Shown piece by piece: positions 27,051 through 36,868 of a DNA stretch of 64,000 bases (its first letter is position 1; each line of letters starts with the position of its first letter). Source of the DNA: DASRAP01 sp964503275 (GTDB taxonomy: Bacteria; Gemmatimonadota; Gemmatimonadetes; Gemmatimonadales; Gemmatimonadaceae); contig CAZCZO010000014.1 of NCBI GenBank assembly GCA_964503275.1, positions 16,216 to 80,215 of the forward strand, written 5' to 3'. Under the pieces are notes generated by a model, which saw only the letters and a program-made list of their open reading frames with translations, was not told the DNA's origin and did no database searches. The translations under genes and the position numbers were made by a program.

Positions 27051-27547
27051 TGGGGTCGCCGGTCCGCGGCATCGCGCTCGCGGTCGTCTTCATCGGCGCG
27101 CTGCTGGCGCATGTCAGTGTGCGACCGATCCTTGGGTGGCGCGCCGAGATCGATTTCCTGGTCATTGCGCTGCTGATCGTGTCCGTGCGTGTGCGGCCTG
27201 GCCATGCGGCGTTGCTCGGGTGCGCGACCGGCCTGATGATCGATGCGCTCTCCCCGCTCGGATTCGGCGCGGGGGCGATGGCCGGTACCCTCGTCGGGTT
27301 CGCCGCGTCCTGGTCGAAGTCGGTGTTCTTCGCGGAGCAGGCGTTCTTGCACGCGGTGTTCTTCTTCGTCGGGAAGGTCGCGATGGACGTGATCTACCTG
27401 ACGCTCGAGGGACGGCTGTCCGGCACGGCCCTCCTTCTGCAGGCGGTGACCTGGACCCCGCTCGCAGCGGTGGTGACGGCGCTCTCCGGCGTCCTGCTGT
27501 TGCTGCTGTTGCGCCCGCTGCTCGAGGCACGGGAGCGGCGCTGGTGA
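27047..27547 (+). CDS. mreD: Rod shape-determining protein MreD
   Basis: 166 aa from ATG 27047 (a second ATG follows at once). Small integral membrane protein with about five hydrophobic helices, as expected for MreD. Sequence is poorly conserved, so the call rests on size, topology and position between mreC and the PBP2 gene. It overlaps both neighbours by 4 bases. Confidence 0.9.
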   Translation: MMGSPVRGIALAVVFIGALLAHVSVRPILGWRAEIDFLVIALLIVSVRVRPGHAALLGCATGLMIDALSPLGFGAGAMAGTLVGFAASWSKSVFFAEQAFLHAVFFFVGKVAMDVIYLTLEGRLSGTALLLQAVTWTPLAAVVTALSGVLLLLLLRPLLEARERRW

Positions 27548-29322
27548 GCTTCCATCCCAACGACGTCGCACGCCGCGGGCGCGTCGCGGCCTTGACCCTG
27601 TTGATGGGCTTCGGGCTGCTGTTGGGCCGCTTCTTCGTCGTGCAGGTCGTCCAGTTCTCCGAGTTCTCGCGGCGATCCGAGCGCAATCGGCTGAGCGAGG
27701 TACCACTGCCGGCCCCACGCGGGATCGTATACGACCGCAACGGGCAGATCATCGCAGAGAACGTGCCGGGCTATTCGGTCTCGATGCTCGTTCCGTCCGA
27801 GGACTCCTTGCGCGCGACCCTGCGGCGCCTGGCTGAGACGGTGCCATTGACCCGTCAGGACGAAGAACGCGCGATCCGGCGGTACCGGGCGGCGCGAGGT
27901 CGACCGGCCGTGATCTTCACCGATGCGCCCTTCGAACTCGTGTCGATCCTCGAGGAGCATCGCGCCCGGTTCCCGGGGTTCATCGTGCAGGCGTCACCCA
28001 AGCGCTGGTACCCGGACAGCACCGCGATCTCGGCGTTCATCGGTTATACGGGCGAGATCGGGGAGGCGCAGCTGGAGTCGCCTCGCTATGAGGGCTATCG
28101 ACCCGGCGATGTGATCGGCCGCGCCGGGCTCGAGTCGCAGTACGAGGCGCAACTGCGGGGGCGGGAGGGGTCGCGCTTCGTCGAGGTCGATGCCCTGGGC
28201 CGCGTGGTGCGGGACGCGGGCGTGCGGGCCGAGCTGGCCCCCATCGCCGGGCCACCGCTGCGCACGAACATCGATATGGAGCTGCAGCGCTTCATCGCGA
28301 ATGCCTTCGGCGACTCCTTGCTCGGGGCGGCCGTGGTGATGGATCCGCGCACGGGTGCGGTGCTCGCCTTGCACAGTGCGCCGGGCTATGACCCGAATCG
28401 CTTCACGGGCGGGATCCCCCCCAGCTACTACGCGGCCCTCAACACCGATCCGCGCCGTCCGCTCTACAACAAGGCCATCCAGGGCGCCTATGATCCCGGG
28501 TCGACATGGAAGCTGGCGACCGCCATCGTCGCGCTCGAGAACAACATGGTGCGGCCCGACGAGCGGATGGCGGTCTCGTGCAATGGTGGGTACACGTTCG
28601 GGACGCGACGCTGGCGCTGTTGGAAGAAGGACGGACACGGCCCGGTCAACCTTCGCGAAGCGATCGCGGGGTCCTGCGACACGTATTTCTATCAGCTCGG
28701 GTTGCGGGTCGGACTTTCGCGTCTGGTCGCCGGTGGACGGCGCATGCTCTTCGCAGAACGCACCGGGATCGATCTGCCCTATGAGCAGGCGTCGATCTTC
28801 CCGTCGATGCCTGTCGAGGAGTATTACAACCGGCGTTTCGGCCCGCGCGGCTGGACGAATGCGGTCACACTCAACTTGTCGATCGGGCAAGGCGAGAACG
28901 CGCAGACCGTCATCAACATGGCGCGGTTCTACACGGCCTTGGCGAACAACGGGCTGTCGGTGCGTCCGTCGATCGTCGACCGACCCGCCGATACCACGCG
29001 GCTCTTCACATTGTCGCCGGCGGACATGCAGCTGCTGGTGGACGCGATGGCCGATGTGGTGTCCACGCGGGGCACGGCGGGCAGCGCGGCGATCGCGAAT
29101 GCGACCTTCGCCGGCAAGACGGGGACCGCGCAGAATGCCCAGGACCCCAACCGCGACCACGCGTGGTTCGTGGGCTTCGTACCGGCCGACGAGCCGCGGA
29201 TCGTGGTCTCGGTGCTCATCGAGTTCGGCCTGAGCGGGGGCAATGCCGCGCGCCTCGCGTCGAAGATCGCGGCGGCCTATCTCAAGTTGCCGGTGCGCAC
29301 CGCCGACGAGGGCGGGAACTAG
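27544..29322 (+). CDS. mrdA: Penicillin-binding protein 2 (elongasome transpeptidase)
   Basis: 592 aa from GTG 27544, overlapping mreD by 4 bases. One N-terminal membrane anchor (about 12-36) precedes the pedestal/dimerisation domain and the transpeptidase domain. The catalytic serine is Ser320 in the SxxK box GSTWK. The SxN-type motif follows in AGSCDTYFYQ, and KTGTAQN is the KTG box. It cross-links peptidoglycan with the glycosyltransferase RodA encoded immediately downstream. Confidence 0.96.
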   Translation: MSFHPNDVARRGRVAALTLLMGFGLLLGRFFVVQVVQFSEFSRRSERNRLSEVPLPAPRGIVYDRNGQIIAENVPGYSVSMLVPSEDSLRATLRRLAETVPLTRQDEERAIRRYRAARGRPAVIFTDAPFELVSILEEHRARFPGFIVQASPKRWYPDSTAISAFIGYTGEIGEAQLESPRYEGYRPGDVIGRAGLESQYEAQLRGREGSRFVEVDALGRVVRDAGVRAELAPIAGPPLRTNIDMELQRFIANAFGDSLLGAAVVMDPRTGAVLALHSAPGYDPNRFTGGIPPSYYAALNTDPRRPLYNKAIQGAYDPGSTWKLATAIVALENNMVRPDERMAVSCNGGYTFGTRRWRCWKKDGHGPVNLREAIAGSCDTYFYQLGLRVGLSRLVAGGRRMLFAERTGIDLPYEQASIFPSMPVEEYYNRRFGPRGWTNAVTLNLSIGQGENAQTVINMARFYTALANNGLSVRPSIVDRPADTTRLFTLSPADMQLLVDAMADVVSTRGTAGSAAIANATFAGKTGTAQNAQDPNRDHAWFVGFVPADEPRIVVSVLIEFGLSGGNAARLASKIAAAYLKLPVRTADEGGN

Positions 29323-30570
29323 ATGCGCGGGCGGGTCTCGCTCAGCGACTGGCCGTTGGTGCTCATCGCGATCCTGTTGTCGCTCATGGGGGTCGCCATC
29401 GTGTACTCGGCCGGCGTGACCGATGTGCCGACGCAGGCGACCGGGCTCTGGCGCCAGCAGATCGCGTGGATGATCATCGGGACCTGTGCCGCGTACATCG
29501 TCTCGCGCGGGTCGTCGCGGCTCCTCGATGTGCTCACGGTGCCGTCCTACGTCCTCTCGCTCCTGCTGCTCGCCTCACTGTTCGTCTTCGGCTCCGGCGG
29601 CGGGACGGCCGAGAGCACCAACAGCTGGCTGACCATCGGCGGTCGTCGGATCGGACAGCCCTCGGAGCTGGCCAAGATCGCGGTCGTGCTGATGCTCGCC
29701 AAGGTCCTGTCGGCGAATCGCGTGGCGCCGAGCAGCATCTTCGAACTGTGGCGGCCGATCCTGGTCGTGCTGGTGCCCTGGGCGATGATCATGGCGCAGC
29801 CGGATCTGGGCACCGGAATGGTCCTGGTCGGTGTGTTCTTCGCCATGCTGTTCTGGTCCGGCGCGCCGTGGTATCTGCTGCTCTTCGCCGCGAGTCCGGC
29901 CATCAGCTTGATCCTGGCGTTCAGCACGGGTGTGTGGGGCGCCTGGTTCCTGGGCATCCTGGGCGTGCTGTACGTCGTCCGTCCGCGGCCGATCGAGGCG
30001 GTCGTCATCGCACTGGCGAACGTCGCGATGGGCGTGGTCGCCCCATTGCTCTGGGATTCGCTCAAACCCTACCAGCAGCAGCGCCTCCTGGTCTTCCTCG
30101 ACCCGTCGGCCGATCCCAAGGCGAGCGGCTACCACGTGATCCAGTCGCAGGTGGCGGTCGGCTCGGGGGGATGGTTCGGCAAGGGATTCACCGAGGGGAC
30201 GCAGAAGCGCTTGGCCTTCCTGCCCGCGCAGCACACGGACTTCATCTTCCCCGTCCTCGCCGAGGAGTTCGGCTTCTTCGGGGTGACGATCGCGCTCGCG
30301 GCCTTCTGCACCCTGCTCATGCGGGTGGTGCGCGTGTCCACGCGCGCGGTCTCACCGTTCTCCGCCCTCGTGGCGTTCGGCATCGCTGCCGGCTGGTTCG
30401 TGCACATGGTGGTGAACATCGGCATGACGGTGGGCTTGATGCCGATCACGGGCATCCCGCTTCCCTTCTTCTCGTACGGCGGGTCGTTCATGCTGGCGTG
30501 TTGGATCGGTATCGGGGTGATCGTGCGGATCTCCGCCGACGGGCGCGGTCGCGCGGATGCGCTGATCTAG
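29323..30570 (+). CDS. rodA: Rod shape-determining protein RodA (SEDS glycosyltransferase)
   Basis: 415 aa from ATG 29323, directly abutting mrdA. About ten membrane helices. SEDS-family motifs include WLTIGG-type sequence with QPSELAKIA, QPDLGTGMV, and the C-terminal EEFGFFGV and TGIPLPFFSYGGS. It polymerises lipid II glycans as a pair with PBP2. It ends the shape operon and a small hairpin follows. FtsW is the alternative SEDS protein, but the mreBCD-mrdA context favours RodA. Confidence 0.95.
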   Translation: MRGRVSLSDWPLVLIAILLSLMGVAIVYSAGVTDVPTQATGLWRQQIAWMIIGTCAAYIVSRGSSRLLDVLTVPSYVLSLLLLASLFVFGSGGGTAESTNSWLTIGGRRIGQPSELAKIAVVLMLAKVLSANRVAPSSIFELWRPILVVLVPWAMIMAQPDLGTGMVLVGVFFAMLFWSGAPWYLLLFAASPAISLILAFSTGVWGAWFLGILGVLYVVRPRPIEAVVIALANVAMGVVAPLLWDSLKPYQQQRLLVFLDPSADPKASGYHVIQSQVAVGSGGWFGKGFTEGTQKRLAFLPAQHTDFIFPVLAEEFGFFGVTIALAAFCTLLMRVVRVSTRAVSPFSALVAFGIAAGWFVHMVVNIGMTVGLMPITGIPLPFFSYGGSFMLACWIGIGVIVRISADGRGRADALI

Positions 30571-30575
30571 GTCCG

Positions 30576-30601
30576 GCCGAGGCCCCCCCACTACCCTCGG
30601 C
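30576..30601 (+). terminator. Weak hairpin between rodA and accD
   Basis: GCCGAGG (30576-30582) pairs with CCTCGGC (30595-30601) around a C-rich loop, followed after five bases by the T-rich TTTCCGCTTTGCTTT. It could partly terminate the shape operon. Confidence 0.42.
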
Positions 30602-30626
30602 GGGCGTTTCCGCTTTGCTTTCCCAT

Positions 30627-31490
30627 ATGGCTTGGTTCAGAAAGGAGAAGAAACCCCGGCAGCCCGTTCGCGAGCGCCTCGAGATCCCCCCGGACATCTG
30701 GGAGAAGTGCGAGGCCTGCGATCACACGGACATCCGGGAGAAGTTCCTGCGGAATCTGAACGTCTGCCCCGTCTGTGATCACCACCGACGGCTGCGGGCG
30801 TTCGAGTATGTGAACGCCCTGTTGGACGAGGGGACCGCGGGCGAGCTGGAAGACTCGCTGCGCTCCATCGATCCGCTGGGGTTCCCGGACTATCCCGCCC
30901 GGCTCAAGCGCGCCATCAAGGGCGCGGGTGACCAGGACGCGATCCTGACCGTCACCGGCCTCCTCGGCGGTCTGCCGGTGAATCTCGGCGTCATGGACTT
31001 CTCGTTCATGGGCGGATCCATGGGCTCCGTCGTGGGAGAGAAGATCGCCCGCCTCGGGCTCCGGTCCCTCGAGCGGAAGTATCCGCTGATCCTGATCTCG
31101 GCGTCGGGCGGCGCCCGCATGCAGGAAGGCGTGTTGTCGTTGATGCAGATGGCGAAGACCTCCGCCGTCTTGTCGCAGCTGCACGAGCGCCGCATCCCCT
31201 ACGTGTCCATCCTCACCAACCCGACGACGGGTGGCGTGAGTGCGAGCTACGCGATGCTCGGCGATGCCATCATCGCGGAGCCGGGCGCCGTGATCGGGTT
31301 CGCCGGGCCACGGGTGATCAAGCAGACCCTGGGCCAGGACCTGCCCGAGGGCTTCCAGACGGCCGAGTTCCTGCTCGAGCATGGGATGGTCGACATGGTG
31401 ACCCATCGCAAGGAGCTGAAGACGACGCTGGGGCGGCTCCTGCGCCACATGAGCGGCAAGCCGGCCGCGCAGGGGTGGGCGAGCGCCTGA
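30627..31490 (+). CDS. accD: Acetyl-CoA carboxylase carboxyltransferase subunit beta
   Basis: 287 aa from ATG 30627. With AccA it transfers CO2 to acetyl-CoA, giving malonyl-CoA for fatty acid synthesis. The N-terminal zinc ribbon is clear (CEAC, then 15 residues, then CPVC). The crotonase-like core follows with FMGGSMGSVVGEK, SASGGARMQEG, NPTTGGVSASYAMLGD and FAGPRVI. No accA is in the window. The folC start lies inside its 3' end, and accD-folC is a common bacterial pair. Confidence 0.97.
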   Translation: MAWFRKEKKPRQPVRERLEIPPDIWEKCEACDHTDIREKFLRNLNVCPVCDHHRRLRAFEYVNALLDEGTAGELEDSLRSIDPLGFPDYPARLKRAIKGAGDQDAILTVTGLLGGLPVNLGVMDFSFMGGSMGSVVGEKIARLGLRSLERKYPLILISASGGARMQEGVLSLMQMAKTSAVLSQLHERRIPYVSILTNPTTGGVSASYAMLGDAIIAEPGAVIGFAGPRVIKQTLGQDLPEGFQTAEFLLEHGMVDMVTHRKELKTTLGRLLRHMSGKPAAQGWASA

Positions 31491-32752
31491 CGGACCTCGA
31501 GGGCGCGCTGTCGGCGCTCTACGCGCGGACCACGGGGGCGTGGAGACTGGGGCTCGACCGCACGCAGGCGCTCCTGCGGCAGCTGGGCGACCCCCATCGG
31601 CAGTTGCGGGTGGTGCACGTGGGTGGCACCAACGGGAAAGGGTCGGTCTGTGCCACTCTCGACACCGTGCTCCGCGCTGAGGGGCATCGCGTCGCGCGCT
31701 ACACGTCGCCCCACCTCGTGCAGTTCCACGAACGGATCGTCATCGATGGACGGCCGGTCGAGGACCGCGCGATCGCCGATTTCCTCGCGCGGTGGATGCC
31801 GACGATCGAGGACGTCGGTGCGACCTTCTTCGAGGCCACGACCGCGATGGCCTTCCGGCTCATGGCCGATGCCCAGGTCGATCTCGCGGTCGTCGAGGTG
31901 GGCCTCGGCGGCAGACTCGACGCCACGAACGTGGTGGATCCGCTGGTGGCCGTGGTGACGTCGGTCGATCTCGATCATACCGAGTACCTCGGGACGACGC
32001 TCAGCGAGATCGCGGCGGAGAAGGCGGGTATCTTCAAGCCCGGACGTGTGGCCATCAGCGGCGTCCGCGACCCGGAGACCGATGCGGTCCTGGCCGCGTC
32101 TGCGCGCCGGATCGGCGCGTCGTCATTCGCCTCGACGCGCGACTGGGAGCCACTGACGGCGGTGCAGGTGGGGGTGGAGGGGACCTCGTTCACCCTGGGG
32201 GCTGAACGGTTCACGACCGGCTTGGTCGGAACGTATCAGGCCGAGAATGCCGCCCTGGCCCTGCAGGTGCTCGAGGCACTCCCTGAGCCATGGCGTGTCC
32301 TTCGCGCGCGCGCGCGTCAGGCGCTCCCCCGAGTCCGATTGCCCGGTCGCCTGCAGCGCGTCGGGCGCTACCTCTTCGACGTCGCCCACAATCCGGCCGG
32401 CGCGAGGGTCCTTGCGTCGGCCCTCGGCGAGCTCGCGGTGGAGCGCCCGCTCACCGCCGTCGTGGGCGTGCTGGCGGACAAGGACTGGTCGGGCATGCTC
32501 CAGGCACTGGCACCCGTGGTCGATCGCGTCCTCCTGACGACGGCGCCGACCGCGCCGGCGGAGCGCCGATGGGTCCTTGCCGACGTGGCCGCCGCGGCAG
32601 CAGGCCTCGGCATCGCGGTCGAGGTCGAGGCCGACTTCACGCGGGCACTGCGGCGCGCGGACGGCGACGGGGGCACCACGCTCATCACGGGGTCGTTCCA
32701 CACCGTGGGGGATGCCCAGCGCGCCTTGAACATAAGTCCGTTCCCTGAATAG
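31475..32752 (+). CDS. folC: Folylpolyglutamate synthase / dihydrofolate synthase
   Basis: 425 aa from GTG 31475, overlapping accD by 16 bases. Mur-ligase-like enzyme that adds glutamate to dihydropteroate or folate. It has the P-loop GGTNGKGSVCATLD, the YTSPHLVQFHERI motif, EVGLGGRLDATNV, a folate-site DHTEYLG, and the C-terminal ligase domain with FDVAHNPAGA. Whether it has both activities cannot be told from sequence. Confidence 0.95.
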   Translation: MGERLTDLEGALSALYARTTGAWRLGLDRTQALLRQLGDPHRQLRVVHVGGTNGKGSVCATLDTVLRAEGHRVARYTSPHLVQFHERIVIDGRPVEDRAIADFLARWMPTIEDVGATFFEATTAMAFRLMADAQVDLAVVEVGLGGRLDATNVVDPLVAVVTSVDLDHTEYLGTTLSEIAAEKAGIFKPGRVAISGVRDPETDAVLAASARRIGASSFASTRDWEPLTAVQVGVEGTSFTLGAERFTTGLVGTYQAENAALALQVLEALPEPWRVLRARARQALPRVRLPGRLQRVGRYLFDVAHNPAGARVLASALGELAVERPLTAVVGVLADKDWSGMLQALAPVVDRVLLTTAPTAPAERRWVLADVAAAAAGLGIAVEVEADFTRALRRADGDGGTTLITGSFHTVGDAQRALNISPFPE

Positions 32753-32755
32753 ATT
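32726..32755 (+). promoter_or_regulatory. Promoter placing the transcript start at the hisS ATG
   Basis: TTGAAC (32726-32731), 18 bases and TAGATT (32750-32755), lying over the folC stop. Only six bases separate the -10 element from ATG 32762, so the predicted mRNA is leaderless. Confidence 0.62.
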
Positions 32756-32761
32756 TACAGG

Positions 32762-34123
32762 ATGTCCTCAGGCGGCCCGCTTCCCGGATTTCGCGATTTC
32801 TACCCAGGGGAGTGCGCCGAGCGGGCGCATCTCTTCGCGGCCTGGCGTGCGGTCGCCGCGCGCTATGCCTTCGTCGAGTACGACGGGCCGCCGTTGGAGC
32901 CGCTGGACCTCTACACGCGGAAGAGCGGCGACGAGATCGTGGGGCAGCTGTACAACTTCGAGGACAAGGGCGGCCGCGCGATCGCGCTGCGTCCCGAGAT
33001 GACGCCGACCTTCGCCCGCATGGTCGCGAGCCGGGCGAACGCGCTGCGCAAGCCGTTGCGCTGGTTCGCGGTCCCGCAGCTGTTCCGCTACGAGCGGGCG
33101 CAGAAGGGGCGACTTCGCGAGCACTACCAGCTGAACGTCGATATCGTCGGCGAGGTCAGTGAGGTCGCGGACGCCGAGCTGCTCGCGGTCGCCATCGACA
33201 TCATGGCGGAGCTCGGCCTCACCGCGGACGATGTGCGCGCCCGGGTGAGTGATCGCCGGTTGTTGTCCGCTGCACTGAGCGCGCTGGGATTGGATGCGTC
33301 CCAGCAGGCGGCCGCGTACGCGGTGATCGACAAGTACGAGCGGCAGCCTCGCGAGGTCAGTCTCGAGAAGTTGACGGCGGCGGGCATCGCGGCTCGCGAG
33401 GTCGATCGCCTGGTCGGCCTGATCGAGTCGAAGGATCTGGACGCGTTCGTGGCCGCCAGTGGGGGGGCGGCGTCCGTCGAGGCGGCCGCGGCGCCGCTCC
33501 GGCGCGCATTCGGTCATCTCGAGGCGATGGGACTCGGCGCTTGGATCGACTTCGATCCGCGGATCGTCCGCGGGCTCGCGTACTACACGGGCATCGTCTT
33601 CGAGTTGTTCGATGCCCGTGGTGAGTTCCGGGCCATCTGCGGTGGCGGGCGCTACGACAGCTTGCTGCAGGCGCTTGGCGGTGTCGATCTGCCCGCGCTG
33701 GGCTTTGGCATGGGCGATGTCGTCCTGGGCGAATTGCTCCGGGCCCGCGGGCTGATGCCGGTGGGCGACGCGTCGCGCCGCACGGCGTTCATCGTCGGGG
33801 GTCCGGGGGCGGCCGATCGGCCGTTCGGTGATGCGTTGCGGTTGGCCCGCGTCCTGCGCGCGCAGGGCGTGGCGGTCGATCATGCGCTCAGCGAGGACAA
33901 GTACTCGACGCAGGCGGTCCGGAACCAGATGGACGCGGCCAAGAAGGCGGGGGCGGCCGCGGTGCTGTACTTCGACAGTGCCGACGCGCTGACGGCGATC
34001 GCCCTGTCGGGTCGTATGGCCGATGCGCCGCGATGGACAGGGCCTGCGACGGCGATCCTGGCGGGGGACTCCTCGCTGTACGACTTGTGTCGGTGGCTCG
34101 CGGCCCCGACTCCGACTCTGTGA
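32762..34123 (+). CDS. hisS: Histidyl-tRNA synthetase
   Basis: 453 aa from ATG 32762. Class II synthetase. Motif 1 region GFRDFYPGE, motif 2 with FRYERAQKGRLREHYQLNVD, the histidine-A motif RGLAYYTGIVFE, motif 3 GGGRYDSLLQALGG near AlGfGmG, and a C-terminal anticodon-binding domain with DKYSTQAVRNQMDAAKK. Full-length with the anticodon domain, so HisS rather than the regulatory paralog HisZ. First gene of a six-gene run ending with the MATE gene. Confidence 0.95.
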   Translation: MSSGGPLPGFRDFYPGECAERAHLFAAWRAVAARYAFVEYDGPPLEPLDLYTRKSGDEIVGQLYNFEDKGGRAIALRPEMTPTFARMVASRANALRKPLRWFAVPQLFRYERAQKGRLREHYQLNVDIVGEVSEVADAELLAVAIDIMAELGLTADDVRARVSDRRLLSAALSALGLDASQQAAAYAVIDKYERQPREVSLEKLTAAGIAAREVDRLVGLIESKDLDAFVAASGGAASVEAAAAPLRRAFGHLEAMGLGAWIDFDPRIVRGLAYYTGIVFELFDARGEFRAICGGGRYDSLLQALGGVDLPALGFGMGDVVLGELLRARGLMPVGDASRRTAFIVGGPGAADRPFGDALRLARVLRAQGVAVDHALSEDKYSTQAVRNQMDAAKKAGAAAVLYFDSADALTAIALSGRMADAPRWTGPATAILAGDSSLYDLCRWLAAPTPTL

Positions 34124-34127
34124 CCCG

Positions 34128-35597
34128 ATGGCTGACGACAAGAAGCTGACCCCGCGCGCTGAGGATTTCAGCGCGTGGTACAACGAACTCGTGATCCGCG
34201 CCGAGCTGGCGGACTATGCGCCGGTGCGCGGCTGCATGATCATCCGTCCCAACGGCTACGGGATCTGGGAACGCATGCAGCGGGCGTTGGATGCGCGCTT
34301 CAAGGAGACGGGGCATCAGAACGCGTACTTCCCGCTGTTCATCCCGCAGAGCTACCTCCAGAAGGAAGCGCAGCACGTCGAGGGGTTCGCGCCGGAGACG
34401 GCCGTCGTGACGCACGGCGGTGGCAAGCTGCTCGAGGAACCGCTGGTCGTGCGGCCCACGTCCGAGACGATCATCTACTCGTCGTTCGCGAAGTGGACGC
34501 AGAGCTACCGGGACCTGCCCATCAAGATCAATCAGTGGGCGAACGTCGTGCGCTGGGAGATGCGCACCCGTTTGTTCCTGCGCACCCTCGAGTTTCTGTG
34601 GCAGGAGGGGCACACCGCGCATGCGACGCACGACGAGGCGGAGGCCGAGACGCGGATGATCCTCGAGCTGTATCGGGAGTTCATGGAGCAGCACATGGCG
34701 ATGCCGGTCGTGACGGGACTCAAGACCGACGCCGAGAAGTTCGCCGGCGCGCTGCGCACGTACTCCACCGAGGCGATGATGCAGGACAACAAGGCCCTGC
34801 AGGCGGGGACCTCGCACAACCTCGGGCAGAACTTCGCCAAGGCCTTCGACCTCAGCTTCCAGTCCGAGGCCGGTACGGTGGAGCATGCCTGGAACACCTC
34901 GTGGGGCGTGTCGACGCGCCTCGTCGGCGGCCTCATCATGACGCACGGTGATGATCACGGGCTGCGCATTCCGCCGCGCCTTGCACCGATCGAGGTAGTG
35001 ATCGTCCCGATCTGGAAGACGGACGAGGATCTCGCGCGCGTGCGCGAGGCGGCCCAGCGCCTGATGGCCGACTGCCGGGCGTGGCAGGGGCGTGGCGACG
35101 ACCGCCTGCGCCTGCACCTCGACGACCGCGAGGGGGTCCGGCCGGGCGAGAAGTACTACCACTGGGAGATGCGGGGCGTGCCGCTCCGCCTCGAGATGGG
35201 CCCCAGGGATCTGGCGAGCAATCAGGTCATGGTCGCCCGTCGGGACACGCGGGAGAAGTCCGCGCTCGCGCTCGACGGTCTGCCCGAGGCCTTGGCCGCG
35301 ATGCTCGAGCGCATGCAGCGCGAGATGCTGCTCGCGGCCAAGGCGCGCCGGGAGGCGAACTCCATCCGCGAGGCGATCAGCTACGATCGCTTCCGTGCGC
35401 TGATGGAGGGCGAGGGCGCCTTCGTGTACGCGGGGTGGAACGGGGATCCGGCGGTGGAGGCGAAGATCAAAGAGGAGACCAAGGCGACGATCCGCTGCCT
35501 GCCCGATCCAGAGTTCCGGTCGGCGTCAGCGCCGACGCGCTGCTTGCTGACCGGTGAACCCGCGGTCGTCGAGGCGTTGTGGGCCAAGGCATACTGA
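34128..35597 (+). CDS. proS: Prolyl-tRNA synthetase, archaeal/eukaryotic type
   Basis: 489 aa from ATG 34128, four bases after hisS. It lacks the roughly 180-residue editing insertion of the usual bacterial enzyme and has the archaeal-like order: EDFSAWYNELVIRAELADYAPVRGCM, the VRPTSETIIY and RWEMRTRLFLRTLEFLWQEGHTAH motifs, and a C-terminal zinc-domain remnant ending in Tyr. The terminal tyrosine is characteristic of this type. Its start lies inside a clean operon. Confidence 0.95.
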   Translation: MADDKKLTPRAEDFSAWYNELVIRAELADYAPVRGCMIIRPNGYGIWERMQRALDARFKETGHQNAYFPLFIPQSYLQKEAQHVEGFAPETAVVTHGGGKLLEEPLVVRPTSETIIYSSFAKWTQSYRDLPIKINQWANVVRWEMRTRLFLRTLEFLWQEGHTAHATHDEAEAETRMILELYREFMEQHMAMPVVTGLKTDAEKFAGALRTYSTEAMMQDNKALQAGTSHNLGQNFAKAFDLSFQSEAGTVEHAWNTSWGVSTRLVGGLIMTHGDDHGLRIPPRLAPIEVVIVPIWKTDEDLARVREAAQRLMADCRAWQGRGDDRLRLHLDDREGVRPGEKYYHWEMRGVPLRLEMGPRDLASNQVMVARRDTREKSALALDGLPEALAAMLERMQREMLLAAKARREANSIREAISYDRFRALMEGEGAFVYAGWNGDPAVEAKIKEETKATIRCLPDPEFRSASAPTRCLLTGEPAVVEALWAKAY

Positions 35598-36868
35598 TCC
35601 CCGCCGCGTTCCGCCACGTTGACGGGCGACTGCACGCCGAGGACGTCCCGCTCGACGCGATCGCGCGCGCGGTCGGCACGCCGACGTATGTGTACTCCGC
35701 CGCGCACATCCGGGCGCGCGCCGCGGCCTTGCATGAGGCGCTGCAGGGGATCCCATCGCGGATCCATTATTCGCTCAAGGCCAACGGCTGCCGTGCGGTG
35801 ATCGAGACGATCCATCGCGCGGGCTGTGGAGTGGATGTGGTCAGCGGCGGCGAGCTGCACAAGGCGCTGGCGGCCGGCGTGCCCGCCGACGAGATCCTCT
35901 TCGGCGGGGTGGGGAAGACTTCGACGGAGCTGGCGGAGGGGGTGCGCGCCGGCGTGGCCCTGATGAACGTCGAATCCCGCGCCGAGATCGCACTGCTGGC
36001 GTCGATCGCCGCCAGCGAGGGGCGCGTCGTCGACGTGGGCCTGCGGGTCAATCCGGAGGTCGAGGTGAGCGCGGCGCACGAGTACATCGAGACCGGCGAG
36101 GAGGGGCATAAGTTCGGGATCCCGACGCCGGAGATCGACGAGGCCATCCGTGACGTGCTCACGGCGCCGAGTCTGCGACTCCGCGCGTTGGTGATGCATG
36201 TGGGGTCGCAGATGTCCACCCTGAGTGCCGTGCGCGCCGGGGCGGAGCGCCTGGTCGCCTTGGTGCACCGCGCCCGGGCCGCGGGGGCGACCGACCTGAC
36301 CTGGCTCGATGTCGGCGGTGGGCTCGCGGTCTGCTACGACGAGGAGCCCGAGGCCGATCTGTCGATGCTGCGCACGATCGCCAGTGAGACGCATGCGGCC
36401 ACCGGATGCACCATCCTCCTCGAACCCGGGCGCTATCTGATCGCGAATGCGGGCGTCCTGCTTTCGCGGGTCTTGTATCGCAAGCGCAGTGGCGAGACCG
36501 AGTTCATGATCATCGATGCGGGCATGACCGAGTTGATCCGTCCGCCGCTCTACGACGCGTATCACCGCGTCGAGGCGGTGCACGAGACCACGCGCGCCGT
36601 GGTGGCGGATGTGGTGGGACCCGTGTGCGAATCGGGCGACTTCCTCGCGGTGGGTCGCCGCGTCCCCGACCTGGCGCCGGGCCAGCTGCTCGTGCTGCAC
36701 TCGGTCGGCGCCTACGGTGCGGTGATGGGCTCCACGTACAACGCGCGTCCGCGCGCGGCCGAAGTGATCGTGGACGGCGCCCGGTGGGCCGTCGCCACGG
36801 CGCGAGAGACCTATGCGGACCTGATCCGCCGCGATCGCGCTTCCCTTGACTGGAATACTCCCCCATGA
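35579..36868 (+). CDS. lysA: Diaminopimelate decarboxylase
   Basis: 429 aa from GTG 35579, overlapping proS by 19 bases. PLP enzyme of fold type III that makes lysine from meso-DAP. The PLP lysine is in IHYSLKANG. Other marks are the HVGSQ, LDVGGGLAV, EPGRYL and the substrate-site CESGDFLA motifs. No other lysine-pathway gene is nearby. A related carboxynorspermidine decarboxylase is less likely given the length and the CESGD motif. Confidence 0.95.
   Translation: MGQGILIPAAFRHVDGRLHAEDVPLDAIARAVGTPTYVYSAAHIRARAAALHEALQGIPSRIHYSLKANGCRAVIETIHRAGCGVDVVSGGELHKALAAGVPADEILFGGVGKTSTELAEGVRAGVALMNVESRAEIALLASIAASEGRVVDVGLRVNPEVEVSAAHEYIETGEEGHKFGIPTPEIDEAIRDVLTAPSLRLRALVMHVGSQMSTLSAVRAGAERLVALVHRARAAGATDLTWLDVGGGLAVCYDEEPEADLSMLRTIASETHAATGCTILLEPGRYLIANAGVLLSRVLYRKRSGETEFMIIDAGMTELIRPPLYDAYHRVEAVHETTRAVVADVVGPVCESGDFLAVGRRVPDLAPGQLLVLHSVGAYGAVMGSTYNARPRAAEVIVDGARWAVATARETYADLIRRDRASLDWNTPP

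Noticed and set aside
23822..27718. Long open frame of 1,298 codons on the minus strand across ald, mreB, mreC and mreD
   Set aside because: It is a GC-driven shadow. The product is rich in His, Arg and Asp with no recognisable domain, and the plus strand carries well-conserved genes there.
30600..30626. TTGCTT before accD as a leaderless -10 element
   Set aside because: It has the right distance to ATG 30627 but lacks the conserved A at position 2 and any -35 hexamer, so it is not listed as a promoter.
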